DNA of 64,000 bases from Sphaerisporangium melleum (GTDB taxonomy: Bacteria > Actinomycetota > Actinomycetes > Streptosporangiales > Streptosporangiaceae). Where the stretch lies: contig NZ_BMNT01000009.1 of assembly GCF_014646695.1 (NCBI RefSeq), forward strand, positions 43,826 to 107,825, given 5' to 3'. The notes beneath the pieces are model-generated. The model saw only the letters and a program-made list of their open reading frames with translations. It was not told where the DNA came from and made no database searches. The position numbers and the translations under genes were made by a program. Positions 1 through 9,469 of the stretch are shown one piece after another. Numbering within the stretch: the stretch's first letter is position 1; each line of letters starts with the position of its first letter.

Positions 1-44
1 AGTTACCACCAGGCTGGTTGCCCGTCCGTGACCGGAGCAAGGGC

Positions 45-63
45 CGATCACCTTCGGTGATCG
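45..63. promoter_or_regulatory. Perfect 8-bp inverted repeat upstream of the XRE gene
   Basis: CGATCACC and GGTGATCG flank a TTC loop, 38 bases before the start codon of the XRE-type regulator. It could be an operator for autoregulation, or the terminator of a gene outside the window. The sequence alone does not decide between the two. Confidence 0.35.
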
Positions 64-100
64 ACTAGTGATTCCGGCTCCCCCCGGAGGTGATTACGAC

Positions 101-1462
101 ATGCCCGCACCACGCAAGAGCATCGACCGGTACAAGTCGATGGCGCACTATTTCGGGTCGTTGGTTCGCGATCTCCGCGATTCGTACGAGCGACGGGTCG
201 GCAAACCGCTCACCGTCGCTCAACTCGCCGCCAAGACCGGCTATTCGCCCAGCATGCTCGGCGCCATCGAGCGAGGTCGATGCCTGCCGGATTCGGGCGG
301 ACGCGTCCAGGCGATCGACGACGCGCTGTGCGCCGATGGGCAGTTGAAAACCCTGTGGCCCCTGGTACAACGCCTCGGAAATACCACCCTGGACGAACTC
401 GCCACCGCGACAAATCTGACTATTTCCGGTTACCGTGAGAACGGCAGCGGCGGCATACTCCCCCAGGGAGACGATATGGAACGACGACACCTATTCCAGT
501 TGGCCGGCCTGGGCGTCCTCGCCCAAAGTCCCCTCTTCGGCGCGGGAGAGCCCGCCCGTCAGATGTTCGAACGCGTCATGAAGGCGGCCGACTCCCGCAC
601 CGCCGAAGACTGGCACCTGACCTGCGCCGATTACCTGCACGCCGTGCTCACCCGGCCGCCTGTCAGCGTGCGCGACGATCTCGTCCTCGACCTCACGGCG
701 CTGAACCACGCGATCGCCCGCGAGACCACCGGGCAGGTCACCGAACTCCAGCGAGCGGCGGCCTGGATGTCCGCCCTGCACGCCAACCTGCTCACCCGCC
801 TCGGCGAGTACGGCGCCTCCCGCCGCTGGTGGACCTTGGCCCACCACGCGGCCGACGCCTCCGGCGACATAGACCTCGGAGTCTGGACCCGAGGCACCGA
901 GGCCGTGTTCGGCCTGTTCGGCGCCCGCGCCCCCGAGACCGCGCTCACGCTGGCCCGCAATGCCCAAGCGCTCGCCGGAGGCCGGGTCACCTCCGGTCTG
1001 ATGAAGGCCGTGGCCGCCGAGGCTCAGGTGCTGTCGCTGCTCGGCAGGGGGGAGGAGGCGCAAGGTCGCCTTCGCCATCTGCAGGAGCTGGCCGGTCGCG
1101 AGGTGCTGGGCGAGAAGTACGGGTGGCGGACGGAGGAGGTCTGGTTGACCGCCTCCTGGGTGCACTCGCACGTCGGTACGGCCGAGGCCGGTCGCGAGGC
1201 CCGCGACCAGGTCCTCGCGACCTCTTTCGCCTACCAGACCAGCACCAGTGTGCGGCTGCACGAAGCGATCAGCACCGCCAAGCAGGGCGGCCACAACGAA
1301 GCCCTGCGCCTCACCACTCAGATCGTCGCCGGGCTCGCCCCCGGCTACCGCTCGCAGATGATCCTGCACACCGCCGGGCTGGTGCTCGGCGCCGTTCCGA
1401 TGGAGAAGCGCGCCGCCCTTCCCGCCCTCGGCGACTACCGGGTCGTGGTCAGCAGTAATTGA
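101..1462 (+). CDS. XRE-family HTH regulator with C-terminal TPR-like domain
   Basis: A 453-residue cytoplasmic DNA-binding protein. An XRE helix-turn-helix lies at about residues 37-60 (LTVAQLAAKTGYSPSMLGAI), and the rest is a long alpha-helical region rich in Ala and Leu, as in the TPR-like sensor part of actinomycete HTH_31 regulators. The ATG at 101 is chosen over an upstream GTG at 68 because GGAGG ends 10 bases before it. Such proteins often pair with a DUF397 protein or an anti-sigma-like ATPase; neither is adjacent here. The ligand and targets cannot be read from the sequence. Confidence 0.85.
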   Translation: MPAPRKSIDRYKSMAHYFGSLVRDLRDSYERRVGKPLTVAQLAAKTGYSPSMLGAIERGRCLPDSGGRVQAIDDALCADGQLKTLWPLVQRLGNTTLDELATATNLTISGYRENGSGGILPQGDDMERRHLFQLAGLGVLAQSPLFGAGEPARQMFERVMKAADSRTAEDWHLTCADYLHAVLTRPPVSVRDDLVLDLTALNHAIARETTGQVTELQRAAAWMSALHANLLTRLGEYGASRRWWTLAHHAADASGDIDLGVWTRGTEAVFGLFGARAPETALTLARNAQALAGGRVTSGLMKAVAAEAQVLSLLGRGEEAQGRLRHLQELAGREVLGEKYGWRTEEVWLTASWVHSHVGTAEAGREARDQVLATSFAYQTSTSVRLHEAISTAKQGGHNEALRLTTQIVAGLAPGYRSQMILHTAGLVLGAVPMEKRAALPALGDYRVVVSSN

Positions 1463-1529
1463 AGCTCACACGCTCCGCAGAGGCGTCAGGAAGCCCGGCC
1501 GGGAAGCGACCGGGCGGCCCGGCGGCCGG

Positions 1530-2891
1530 TCACGGTGACGACGCGGGCGTGCGGTCTCCGTGCCGGTCGCGGGCGAAGGTCGTCACCCGCGACCACCCGT
1601 CACGGACGGAAGCGGATCGCCATGCCCGGCGGCCGTCCCGGAACGGCAGCGGGTGGACGGTCGTCGCGCGGCCGCGCCAGACCTGCCGCCACTCGCTCCG
1701 GCCGAAGTGCACGGCGAGCGCCGGCAAGGTCGACAATCCGACGAGGACATAGCTCCCTGTCAGCAAGATCAGCCACATTCCGGCGCGGGATGGGTACCAG
1801 AGGAATGTCGCCAGGGTGACATATCCCGGCAGCAGGAAGACGAGCCACAGGAACCCTACGCCCACCTTCTCCAGCGTGGCGTTCACGCGATGGGCGCGCT
1901 GGGCCCAGAGCACCAGGAGCGGTACGCACCAGACCCAGTGGTGCGGCCAGGACACGGGTGACACGAGCAGCCCCACGATGGCGCAGACGGTGATCCCGGC
2001 GAGCTCGCCCGCCTTCTCCGTGGTCCGTGCGGCGACCAGGAGGCCACCCGTGCCCACCACCGCGCACAGGGCGAGCCAGGCAGGCACGGTGGGCCAGGTG
2101 CCGGGCATGAGCGCGAGCATGCCGCGAAGCGACTGATTCCAGAAATCCGCGTCCTGCCCGACCACCCGTTGCGCGTCGAGGAATGCACCACTCCAGTACG
2201 CGCGCGAATCGGCCGGCAGCAGCAGGAATCCCAGGCCCACGGTGCCGAGGAAACCCAGGCCGGCCAGCAGTGCGGCCCGGAATCGACGCGTGAGCAGCAG
2301 ATAGGGGATGAAGATCAAAGGGGTGAGTTTGATGCCGGCGACGATGCCGGTCACCACGCCGCTCCACTTACCTTTGCCGCGCGTCAGATCCACGACGACC
2401 GCCAGGAGCAGGACGATGCCGATCTGCCCGTTCCACAGCGTCAGCGTCACCGGGTACAAGGGAAGTGCCGCGACGACGACCAGCAACGCGAGAGTCGCCC
2501 GGCGGCCACGGTGCCGCACCGCGGTACGGCCGACGAGAATCCATGCCACCGCCTCAAGGGCGAGGATGGAGATCAGCACCCAGAGGCCGGCGGCGACCTC
2601 CATGCCGACCAGGGCGAGCGGCGTGAACAGTAACGCCGCGAACGGCGAGTAGGTGAACTGGAGCGATTTGTCACCTACGACCAGGTCATAGACCGGGGTG
2701 CCCCGCAGGACGGCGGCTCCGCCTTCCCGGTAGACCTCCAGATCGATCCAGCCCTTCGCGTAGATCGCGTTGAAGCCGAAGGCCGCCAGTGCGCCGCCCA
2801 GCGCGATCAGCACTCCGCACGCGATCTGGAAAGAGCCGCCTTCTCTTCTGCCCGGACGAATTCGCGGACCGGCTGCCACTGAAGAAGACAT
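1530..2891 (-). CDS. GT87-family (DUF2029) polyprenyl-phosphate-mannose-dependent transferase
   Basis: A 453-residue polytopic membrane protein with about 10-12 hydrophobic helices. It fits the GT87 family of alpha-(1->2)-mannosyltransferases, which act on the outer face of the membrane with a lipid-linked donor and build lipomannan or arabinogalactan-type glycans in actinobacteria. An extracytoplasmic loop after the first helix (GWIDLEVYREGG) and the short segment LTLWNGQIG match conserved family positions. The ATG at 2891 has GGGAG five bases upstream; the reading frame extends further upstream but that part is Arg/Pro-rich and unlike the family. It converges on the XRE gene. Acceptor sugar unknown. 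Confidence 0.85.
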   Translation of the reverse strand: MSSSVAAGPRIRPGRREGGSFQIACGVLIALGGALAAFGFNAIYAKGWIDLEVYREGGAAVLRGTPVYDLVVGDKSLQFTYSPFAALLFTPLALVGMEVAAGLWVLISILALEAVAWILVGRTAVRHRGRRATLALLVVVAALPLYPVTLTLWNGQIGIVLLLAVVVDLTRGKGKWSGVVTGIVAGIKLTPLIFIPYLLLTRRFRAALLAGLGFLGTVGLGFLLLPADSRAYWSGAFLDAQRVVGQDADFWNQSLRGMLALMPGTWPTVPAWLALCAVVGTGGLLVAARTTEKAGELAGITVCAIVGLLVSPVSWPHHWVWCVPLLVLWAQRAHRVNATLEKVGVGFLWLVFLLPGYVTLATFLWYPSRAGMWLILLTGSYVLVGLSTLPALAVHFGRSEWRQVWRGRATTVHPLPFRDGRRAWRSASVRDGWSRVTTFARDRHGDRTPASSP

Positions 2892-3602
2892 AGCAACTCC
2901 CGACTTGGCTACGGTGCACGCTAACCACGCCGGCTTGTCCGAAGCTTGTCGTGCCGCCCGCACCATGAGGGGCCGCAGCAGCCGGGTGGCACGGCAGTGC
3001 GGCCCCGAGGCTCCTCGGGTCGCCGTCGAGGCGCCGGCCGAACCGGGCGGGGCGGTCATCGGGGCGCCCGCCTCGCCGACCTGCCCGGCGCGGCCGCCGT
3101 ACGGGCGCAACCGTCCCAGTCGCCGGCGGCGTTCCGCGACGCACGCGGCCGTGGACGGCGGACGATTTCGCGGCGGAAATCCGCGGGCCGAACCGCCGGG
3201 CATTCCACGGGCCATTCAAACCCGCACTCACGTCAACGTACGCCCGAATTGTTTCGGGTGCATTTATTCAGCGTTAGGAATCCGCGCGCCGAGCAATTCC
3301 TGACACCAGCAAGCATTTATTGCAAACCCGCTCCGACCTGCGAACACAGGCGCGCACGCCTCGCGTTGATCTTCCGTGGGCCAGGGTTCCCCACGCGGCG
3401 GTCCAGCCCGATCGTGCCTGCGCACCGGCCAGGAGCGGCTTTCGGCCGGACCGCCGGACGGCCTCTTTTGGGCCCCCGGCCAAGGCGGCACGTACGCACA
3501 ACATCTCACTGGACAAGACGCTTCCATTAAGAAACTCCTAAGAAATCTTTGCTGGCTAGCGTTCGCGATTGCAATACTTCTCCACTCCTTCTGGGAGAGC
3601 TT
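2892..3602. other. 711-bp divergent intergenic region
   Basis: It separates the GT87 gene and the large secreted-protein gene, which are read outward from it. The left half is very GC-rich with no plausible start plus ribosome-binding site. The right part, from about 3235, is clearly richer in A/T, as expected for a promoter and 5' leader. I see no RNA gene or known riboswitch consensus in it. Confidence 0.5.
3549..3578 (+). promoter_or_regulatory. Candidate promoter for the secreted hydrolase gene
   Basis: TTGCTG at 3549-3554 and AATACT at 3573-3578 are 18 bases apart in an A/T-rich island and would start a transcript shortly before the GGGAG ribosome-binding site at 3593. The match to the vegetative consensus is partial, so this is a suggestion only. 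Confidence 0.3.
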
Positions 3603-6600
3603 GTGAAAGCAGCAACACGGGGAAGCGCTCGCGTGCTTCTCCGGGTGATCGCCTCCTTGGCGGTCCCGGTGACACTGACCGCACTGGCCACGGCAGCCCC
3701 GGCCACGGCCGCCACGACGACTCCGGCCACCACGACCACCACGACGGCGCCCTCTGCGGTGACCTCGGCCGATCTGCCCGACCCGACGGCCCGCGGACCG
3801 TTCGGACAGCAGGTCATCCAGGAGGCCAAATTCGGCCTGGCGACCATCCAGGAACCGAACTCCGACGGAGCCGCCCCGACGGCCGGGACGGCGCAGGCGC
3901 CGGAGCAGGTCGAGATTCGCGGTCAGCTCTCCATGCCGGACTGGACCCGGCGCACCAAACCCTCACCACTGATCATCCTCGTGCACGGCAACCACGGCTC
4001 CTGCGACACCGGCCAGGACGGCCCGCGCCTGACCTGCGCGCAGTTCAAGCACAACGAGAGCGGCTACGCCTACCTGGCGGAGAACCTCGCGACCTGGGGA
4101 TACACGACGTTCTCCGTCTCCCAGGACCAGCTGATGATGCGGCAGGACAACGCCAAGGGCAAGGGCATGCACAACCGGCGCATGCTCATCGCCGCCACCC
4201 TCGACGCGATCAGCGCGGCGAACCGGGCCAAGGGCCTGCCCGCCGACGAGCACACGACCATCGGCACCACGCTCTCCGGCCACCTCGACCTGACCCGCAT
4301 CGGCCTGATGGGGCACTCGCGGGGCGGCGACGCGGTCACGAACTTCATCGACTACAACCGCATCCGCACTGATGGCCCGCGTTACCCGCTCCGCGGTGTC
4401 ATCTCGCTGGCGCCGGTGGACTACGAACGCAAGGCCCCGTACGGCATGCCGTACATGTCGATCCTGCCGATGTGCGACGGCGACGTCTCCAACCTGCAGG
4501 GCGCGCGGCTGTTCGAGCGCAGCCAGTACGTCAACCCCGGCGACCCGTTCCCGCGGATCCAGGTGGAGCACCTGGGCGCGATCCACAACTGGTACAACAC
4601 CGTCTGGTACGCCGACGGCGGCGCGGACGGCCAGGGCAACAACGACGCGGCGTGCGGGAACTCCGCGCCGTTCGCGACCACCAACATCCACCCGCACAAC
4701 CTGCGGCTCAGCGGCGCGGCGAGCTACACCGACCCGGACCGGAACTACGCGATCGACAACTCCGACCAGCTCAACCCGGCCGTGAACACCAAGATCTCGG
4801 GTGACGCGGCGCGCATGGGCGACCAGGAGAAGCTCGGGCTGGCCACGATGGCCGCCTTCTTCCGCCGTTACATCGGCGGCGAGGGCGCGTTCCAGCCGTA
4901 CATGACCGGCGAGCTCGCGAGCACCCCGACCAGGCTGCAGGTCCCGCCGGCGGCCTGCCCCACCAGCCCGTCCGGCACGGCCATCCCGTGCGACGAGCGG
5001 GTCAACACGGCCTACTTCGCCGCGCCGCAGGAGCGGGTCGACGTGATCCGTCCCGAGGTGCAGAACCCGCTCACGCTGAACGCCCTCGGCGGCTCGCTGA
5101 CCGGCAGCGGTTTCGCCGACCCGTACGCCCAGGCCGCCGGGGTCCCGGTCAAGCCGGCCGCGACCGCGGGCGGGTACGACTGGTGCAACCCCGAGCCCCA
5201 GGACTTCGCGCCGTCGCAGCTCGGCAAGACCGGGCTGCCGGCCGCCGCCAAGCCCTGCCCGCTGCCCGCGGCGACCGCGCTCGGCGGGCAGAACGCCACC
5301 CGGGAGAACAGCCCGATCAACCACTCCTACGGCCGTCAGCTCACGCTCGCCTGGGACCAGGGGTCGGCCGCCACGCTCAGCGCCCAGATCCCGGCCGCGT
5401 CGAAGAACATGCGCGGCCTCAAGGCGCTGGCCCTGAACGCCGCCGTCAACTTCTTCGACACCCGCAACCCGGGCGCCGACCGGCGCGGCGACAACACCAG
5501 GGACACCACGGTGAACGGCACCCCGGCGAGCCCGGTGTGGCCGAACGAGGGGCCGACGTCGTACGACCCGGCCTCGACGACCCAGCATTTCGTGATCGCG
5601 CTGAGCGACACGGCCGACCACGAGGGCACCGTCGATGCCGGGGACCCGCGCTGGGGCAACGCCCTGCACATGTCGACCGGGACGAACACCCCGAACACCC
5701 ACATCGTGCTGGACCAGATCCGCGTCCCGCTCGGTGAGTTCGCGGCACAGGGCGTGGACGTCGGCTCGCTGGCGAAGCTGGAGTTCCGCTTCGGCGGAGG
5801 TGACCTGCCGAAGTCCGGCTCGATCCAGCTGGCCGACGTGCGCTTCCAGGAGAACGAGGCCGGGGCGAGGCTGCTGTCGGACGGCGACAAGGCGAACGGC
5901 GCGGGCTTCGGCCGGTCGGCCCTCGGCGGCCCGGATCCGGCGGCCTACCTCGCCGCCTACGACAACACTCCGGGCAACGTCCGGCTCAACGACGTGGTCG
6001 CCGACCCGCAGGGCAACACCACCTGGACCGTCGACGACGACCGGAAGCAGTGCCCGAACGCCCAGTTCACCGCGATCCAGCCGGCCGTCGACCATGCGGC
6101 GCCCTGGGACACGATCGTGGTGTGCGAGGGCGTCTACCAGGAGTCGTCGACCCCGGTGCACAGCACCGCGAGCCCCGTCCAGACCGGCGCGCGGAACGGC
6201 CTGACCATCAACAAGCCCCTGAAGATCAAGGGTGCGGGGGCGGACAAGGTGCTCATCGAGCCGGACCAGTCGCTGACGACGCTGGCGGGCGACCAGCCGT
6301 ACCTGCGGGACGGCGGCGGCAACGTGATCACGGTGTCCCGGCAGTCGCTCGGCTCGACCGACACCAACGAGCTGTTCGTCGACATCTCGGGCGTGACGGT
6401 GACCTCCGGCAAGGTCTGGGCCGAAGCGGGCATCGCGTACTTCGGCGCGGCCGGACGCGTCGCGAACAGCGTCGTCGGCCCGCTGAAGGTCGCGGCCGAC
6501 GCGCAGGAACTGGCCGAACACCCGCACGGCTGGGGCGTGGTCAAGACCGGCGTGATCCAGGGGGCGGGCTCCGGCACGGTGGAGAGCGAGCTCACCGTCG

Positions 6601-7733
6601 CCGGCAGCGTGATCAGCGGCTACCAGTCGGGGGGCATCCTGTTCGACGGGGCCCGCGGCAAGGACGGCAGCCCGGACAACACCGTCCGGACCGGCATCCG
6701 GTACCACGGCTATGTGACCGGCTCGGTCGTCACCGGCACGCCGAACGGCCTGTACCCGCAGGCCGGCGTCACGTACACCAGCGGGGTGACCGGCTTCGTG
6801 AACAGCAGCCGGATCACCGGGAACCTCTACACTCCCGAGCCGTCGCGGTCGTACGGCATCCTGCTGACCGACGCCGGCACCGAGACGGCCGGCGCGCTCA
6901 CCGCCTCGGGTGACGTCCTCACCGGGAACGGGCTCGCGGTGTCCAACGCCAACGGCGGCAACACCGGCGTACGCGAAGGCGCCCCCTTCACCGTCTCAGG
7001 CACCTACTTCGGCACGGGCGGCGCCCAGGCGGCGGCCGCGGCCGTCTCCGGTCCCGACGCCACGGGCGCGCCCTCGGTCGTGGTCACCGGTCCGCACCGG
7101 TCACCGCCCCGGGAGGTGCCGGCCGGTGTGGGACGCGTCGCCGACCAGGCGCCGACGGCCGAAGTGGCCGACCCGGGGCGTGGTACGGAGCTCCAGGTCG
7201 GCTCGCCGGTGAGTCCGCTGATCCGGGCCACCGACGACTTCGCCGTCCGGTCGGCGACCCTGCTCGTCAACGGTGAGAAGGCGGGCACCACGACCACCTC
7301 GCCGTACCGGCTCACCTGGACACCGACGTCGAAGCTCGCGGGCAGGCACGTCACCTTCCAGGCGCTGGTGGCCGACTCCTCCGGTCACGTGACGCGGTCC
7401 AAGCCGGTGACCTACGCCGTCGTCCCGGTCACCCCGCCGCCGGCGGCGGAGATCGGCAAGGTGGAGACCGACGCCCACACGGGCACGGCCACGATCACCG
7501 CCACGGTGAACTCCGCCGGCACGGTCACCCTGTCAGGTGACAAGGTGACCACGGCCACCTGCCAGGTGCGCGACGGGACCGCCGTGAGGCTGACCGTGAC
7601 GGTCGCGCCCGCGTACCGCCAGACACTGATCAAGCAGGGCAGGCTCCCGGTCACCGTCACGATCACGTTCACGAACGCGACCGGTCAGACCGCGAGCAGG
7701 TCGGTCAGTGTGACGCTCATCAAGAAGAGCTGA
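3603..7733 (+). CDS. Secreted alpha/beta hydrolase - beta-helix - Ig-like multidomain protein
   Basis: The 1376-residue product starts with a signal peptide (charged start, hydrophobic stretch to about residue 33, then a Thr/Ala-rich linker). Residues about 110-460 form an alpha/beta hydrolase domain: LIILVHGNHG near 124 supplies the oxyanion region and GLMGHSRGG near 237 the nucleophilic Ser. Residues about 800-1160 look like a right-handed parallel beta-helix; the opening AIQPAVDHAAPWDTIVVCEG is typical of pectate-lyase-like folds. An Ig-like module (SATLLVNGEKAGTTTTSPYR) follows near 1215, then a Thr/Val-rich tail. The GTG at 3603 is chosen because GGGAG lies five bases upstream and it starts the signal peptide. 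The substrate is unknown; an extracellular esterase or polysaccharide-associated role is inference. Confidence 0.8.
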   Translation: MKAATRGSARVLLRVIASLAVPVTLTALATAAPATAATTTPATTTTTTAPSAVTSADLPDPTARGPFGQQVIQEAKFGLATIQEPNSDGAAPTAGTAQAPEQVEIRGQLSMPDWTRRTKPSPLIILVHGNHGSCDTGQDGPRLTCAQFKHNESGYAYLAENLATWGYTTFSVSQDQLMMRQDNAKGKGMHNRRMLIAATLDAISAANRAKGLPADEHTTIGTTLSGHLDLTRIGLMGHSRGGDAVTNFIDYNRIRTDGPRYPLRGVISLAPVDYERKAPYGMPYMSILPMCDGDVSNLQGARLFERSQYVNPGDPFPRIQVEHLGAIHNWYNTVWYADGGADGQGNNDAACGNSAPFATTNIHPHNLRLSGAASYTDPDRNYAIDNSDQLNPAVNTKISGDAARMGDQEKLGLATMAAFFRRYIGGEGAFQPYMTGELASTPTRLQVPPAACPTSPSGTAIPCDERVNTAYFAAPQERVDVIRPEVQNPLTLNALGGSLTGSGFADPYAQAAGVPVKPAATAGGYDWCNPEPQDFAPSQLGKTGLPAAAKPCPLPAATALGGQNATRENSPINHSYGRQLTLAWDQGSAATLSAQIPAASKNMRGLKALALNAAVNFFDTRNPGADRRGDNTRDTTVNGTPASPVWPNEGPTSYDPASTTQHFVIALSDTADHEGTVDAGDPRWGNALHMSTGTNTPNTHIVLDQIRVPLGEFAAQGVDVGSLAKLEFRFGGGDLPKSGSIQLADVRFQENEAGARLLSDGDKANGAGFGRSALGGPDPAAYLAAYDNTPGNVRLNDVVADPQGNTTWTVDDDRKQCPNAQFTAIQPAVDHAAPWDTIVVCEGVYQESSTPVHSTASPVQTGARNGLTINKPLKIKGAGADKVLIEPDQSLTTLAGDQPYLRDGGGNVITVSRQSLGSTDTNELFVDISGVTVTSGKVWAEAGIAYFGAAGRVANSVVGPLKVAADAQELAEHPHGWGVVKTGVIQGAGSGTVESELTVAGSVISGYQSGGILFDGARGKDGSPDNTVRTGIRYHGYVTGSVVTGTPNGLYPQAGVTYTSGVTGFVNSSRITGNLYTPEPSRSYGILLTDAGTETAGALTASGDVLTGNGLAVSNANGGNTGVREGAPFTVSGTYFGTGGAQAAAAAVSGPDATGAPSVVVTGPHRSPPREVPAGVGRVADQAPTAEVADPGRGTELQVGSPVSPLIRATDDFAVRSATLLVNGEKAGTTTTSPYRLTWTPTSKLAGRHVTFQALVADSSGHVTRSKPVTYAVVPVTPPPAAEIGKVETDAHTGTATITATVNSAGTVTLSGDKVTTATCQVRDGTAVRLTVTVAPAYRQTLIKQGRLPVTVTITFTNATGQTASRSVSVTLIKKS

Positions 7734-7756
7734 GCCGGCGGTTCCGGCACCGCCCC

Positions 7757-7786
7757 GGAAGGGCCCTCGGAAACGGGGGCCCTTCC
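7757..7786 (+). terminator. Hairpin terminator after the secreted hydrolase gene
   Basis: GGAAGGGCCC and GGGCCCTTCC form a perfect 10-bp stem with a 10-base loop, 23 bases after the stop codon. There is no U-tract, which is usual for actinomycete hairpin terminators. Confidence 0.7.
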
Positions 7787-8062
7787 GCTGTGCCTGCCGG
7801 ACCAGGAGTTCGCGGGGTGCCCCTGACGAAATACCGTAGTCTCCGTAAATCCACATCTATGGCTGCCATGCGGTCCGTGCATGACCCATAGTCGTAGGCG
7901 GGATCCCGGCCTCGGGGTCCGCCCACCGCGACGGCATCGGGTCCTTCGACGCCGGACCGGCATGACCACGGCAGCGAACGGCATCGCCGGCGGCCCGCCA
8001 AGGGGGAAGTACTGGCGAGCCGGCCGACGGCACCGGTCGGCGAAGCGGAAACGGAGACGGAC

Positions 8063-9418
8063 GTGCGGCACTACGACCTTGTGGTCCTGGGGGCGGGCAG
8101 CGGCAACATGCTGCTGAACGACGAGCTCGCGCACCTGCGCACCGCCGTCGTCGAGCCGGACCGGTTCGGCGGGACCTGCCTCAACCGCGGCTGCATCCCG
8201 ACCAAGATGCTGGTCGCCGCCGCCGACGCGGCCACCGGCGCCCGCGCGGCGGCCCGGCTCGGCGTCAACGCCACGGTCGAGAACATCGACTGGAAGGCCA
8301 TCCGCGACCGGGTGTTCGACCGCATCGACCCGCTGCACGACAGCGCGCTGCAGTACCGCCGCCGGCACGGCGTCGACGTGTACACCGAGGAGGCCCGCTT
8401 CGTCGCGCCGAAGGTGCTCCAGGTCGGCTCCGAGCGGATCAGCGCGGACACGATCTTGGTCGCGGTCGGGTCGCGGCCGGTCGTCCCGGACATCGCCGGG
8501 CTGGACACCGTCCCGCACCACACCTCGGACACGATCATGCGGATCGACGAGGTGCCGGCCTCGATGGTCATCATCGGCGGCGGGTTCATCGCCGCGGAGT
8601 TCAGCCACATCTTCGGCGCCCTCGGCTCGGAGATCACCATCGTGCACCGCGGTCCGCGGCTGCTGACCGCCGAAGACGAGCAGGTGTCGGCCCGGTTCAC
8701 CGAACTCGCCGCGGACCGGCACCGCGTCCTGCTGAACTCCACCGCCACCTCGGTGACGCGGCACGCCGACGGGGTCGCCGTCCACCTGACCGGCCCCGGC
8801 GGCGAGCAGGTCGTATCCGCCGCCGCGCTGCTGGTGTCGGTCGGCCGCCGGCCCAACACCGACCGGCTGGACTGCGCCGCCGGCGGGCTCGACCTCGACG
8901 AGCACGGCCACATCCGGATCGACGGCGCGTGCCGCACCTCGGTGCCCGGCGTCTGGGCGGTCGGCGACGTGGCCAACCACTACCAGCTCAAGCACATGGC
9001 CAACGCCGAAGTGCGGGTCATGCGGCACAACATGCTGCACCCGGACGACGTACGGAACCTGCGCACCACGATCGCGCCGCACGCGGTCTTCACCGACCCG
9101 CAGATCGCCTCCATCGGGCTGACCGAGCAGGACGCCCGCGCCGGCGGCATCCCCTACCTGGTGAGCGTCCGCGACTACGCCGACGCCGCGTACGGGTGGG
9201 CGCTGGAGGACACCACCAGCTTCGTCAAGATCCTCGCGGACCCGGCCGAGCGCACGCTCCTCGGCGCGCACATCATCGGCCCCCAGGCCGGCACGCTCAT
9301 CCAGCCGCTGATCCAGGCGATGACGCTCGGGCAGACCGTGGACCAGATCGCGCGGGACGTGCTGTACATCCACCCCGCGGCCACCGAGGTCGTCGAACAG
9401 GCCCTCCTGGCCCTGTGA
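8063..9418 (+). CDS. mtr: Mycothione reductase
   Basis: A 451-residue flavoprotein disulfide reductase that reduces oxidised mycothiol (mycothione) with NADPH in the cytoplasm, keeping the actinomycete thiol pool reduced. It has an N-terminal FAD Rossmann motif (LVVLGAGSGN), the redox disulfide in GGTCLNRGCIPTK, a second nucleotide-binding motif (VIIGGGFIAAEF), the FAD motif WAVGDVAN, and the C-terminal interface motif with the catalytic His in YIHPAATEVVE. Length and the GSGN start fit mycothione reductase better than lipoamide or glutathione reductase. The GTG start has GGAG a few bases upstream. It stands alone and converges on folD across a strong terminator. Confidence 0.93.
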   Translation: MRHYDLVVLGAGSGNMLLNDELAHLRTAVVEPDRFGGTCLNRGCIPTKMLVAAADAATGARAAARLGVNATVENIDWKAIRDRVFDRIDPLHDSALQYRRRHGVDVYTEEARFVAPKVLQVGSERISADTILVAVGSRPVVPDIAGLDTVPHHTSDTIMRIDEVPASMVIIGGGFIAAEFSHIFGALGSEITIVHRGPRLLTAEDEQVSARFTELAADRHRVLLNSTATSVTRHADGVAVHLTGPGGEQVVSAAALLVSVGRRPNTDRLDCAAGGLDLDEHGHIRIDGACRTSVPGVWAVGDVANHYQLKHMANAEVRVMRHNMLHPDDVRNLRTTIAPHAVFTDPQIASIGLTEQDARAGGIPYLVSVRDYADAAYGWALEDTTSFVKILADPAERTLLGAHIIGPQAGTLIQPLIQAMTLGQTVDQIARDVLYIHPAATEVVEQALLAL

Positions 9419-9446
9419 CCCGCCCCGGCCCGAAGCCGGGAGCGGG
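9419..9446. terminator. Bidirectional hairpin between mtr and folD
   Basis: CCCGC-CCCGGC pairs with GCCGGG-A-GCGGG around a 5-base loop: an 11-bp stem with one bulged A, starting at the base after the mtr stop codon. It lies between convergent genes and can serve both. Confidence 0.65.
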
Positions 9447-9469
9447 ACCGGCGTTCATCCCGGCAGGGC

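Noticed and set aside
3963-6707. A 914-residue minus-strand frame across the secreted hydrolase gene
   Set aside because: It is the shadow of a GC-rich gene: Arg/Val/Gly-rich, no domain, no ribosome-binding site, while the plus strand has a signal peptide and three recognisable domains.
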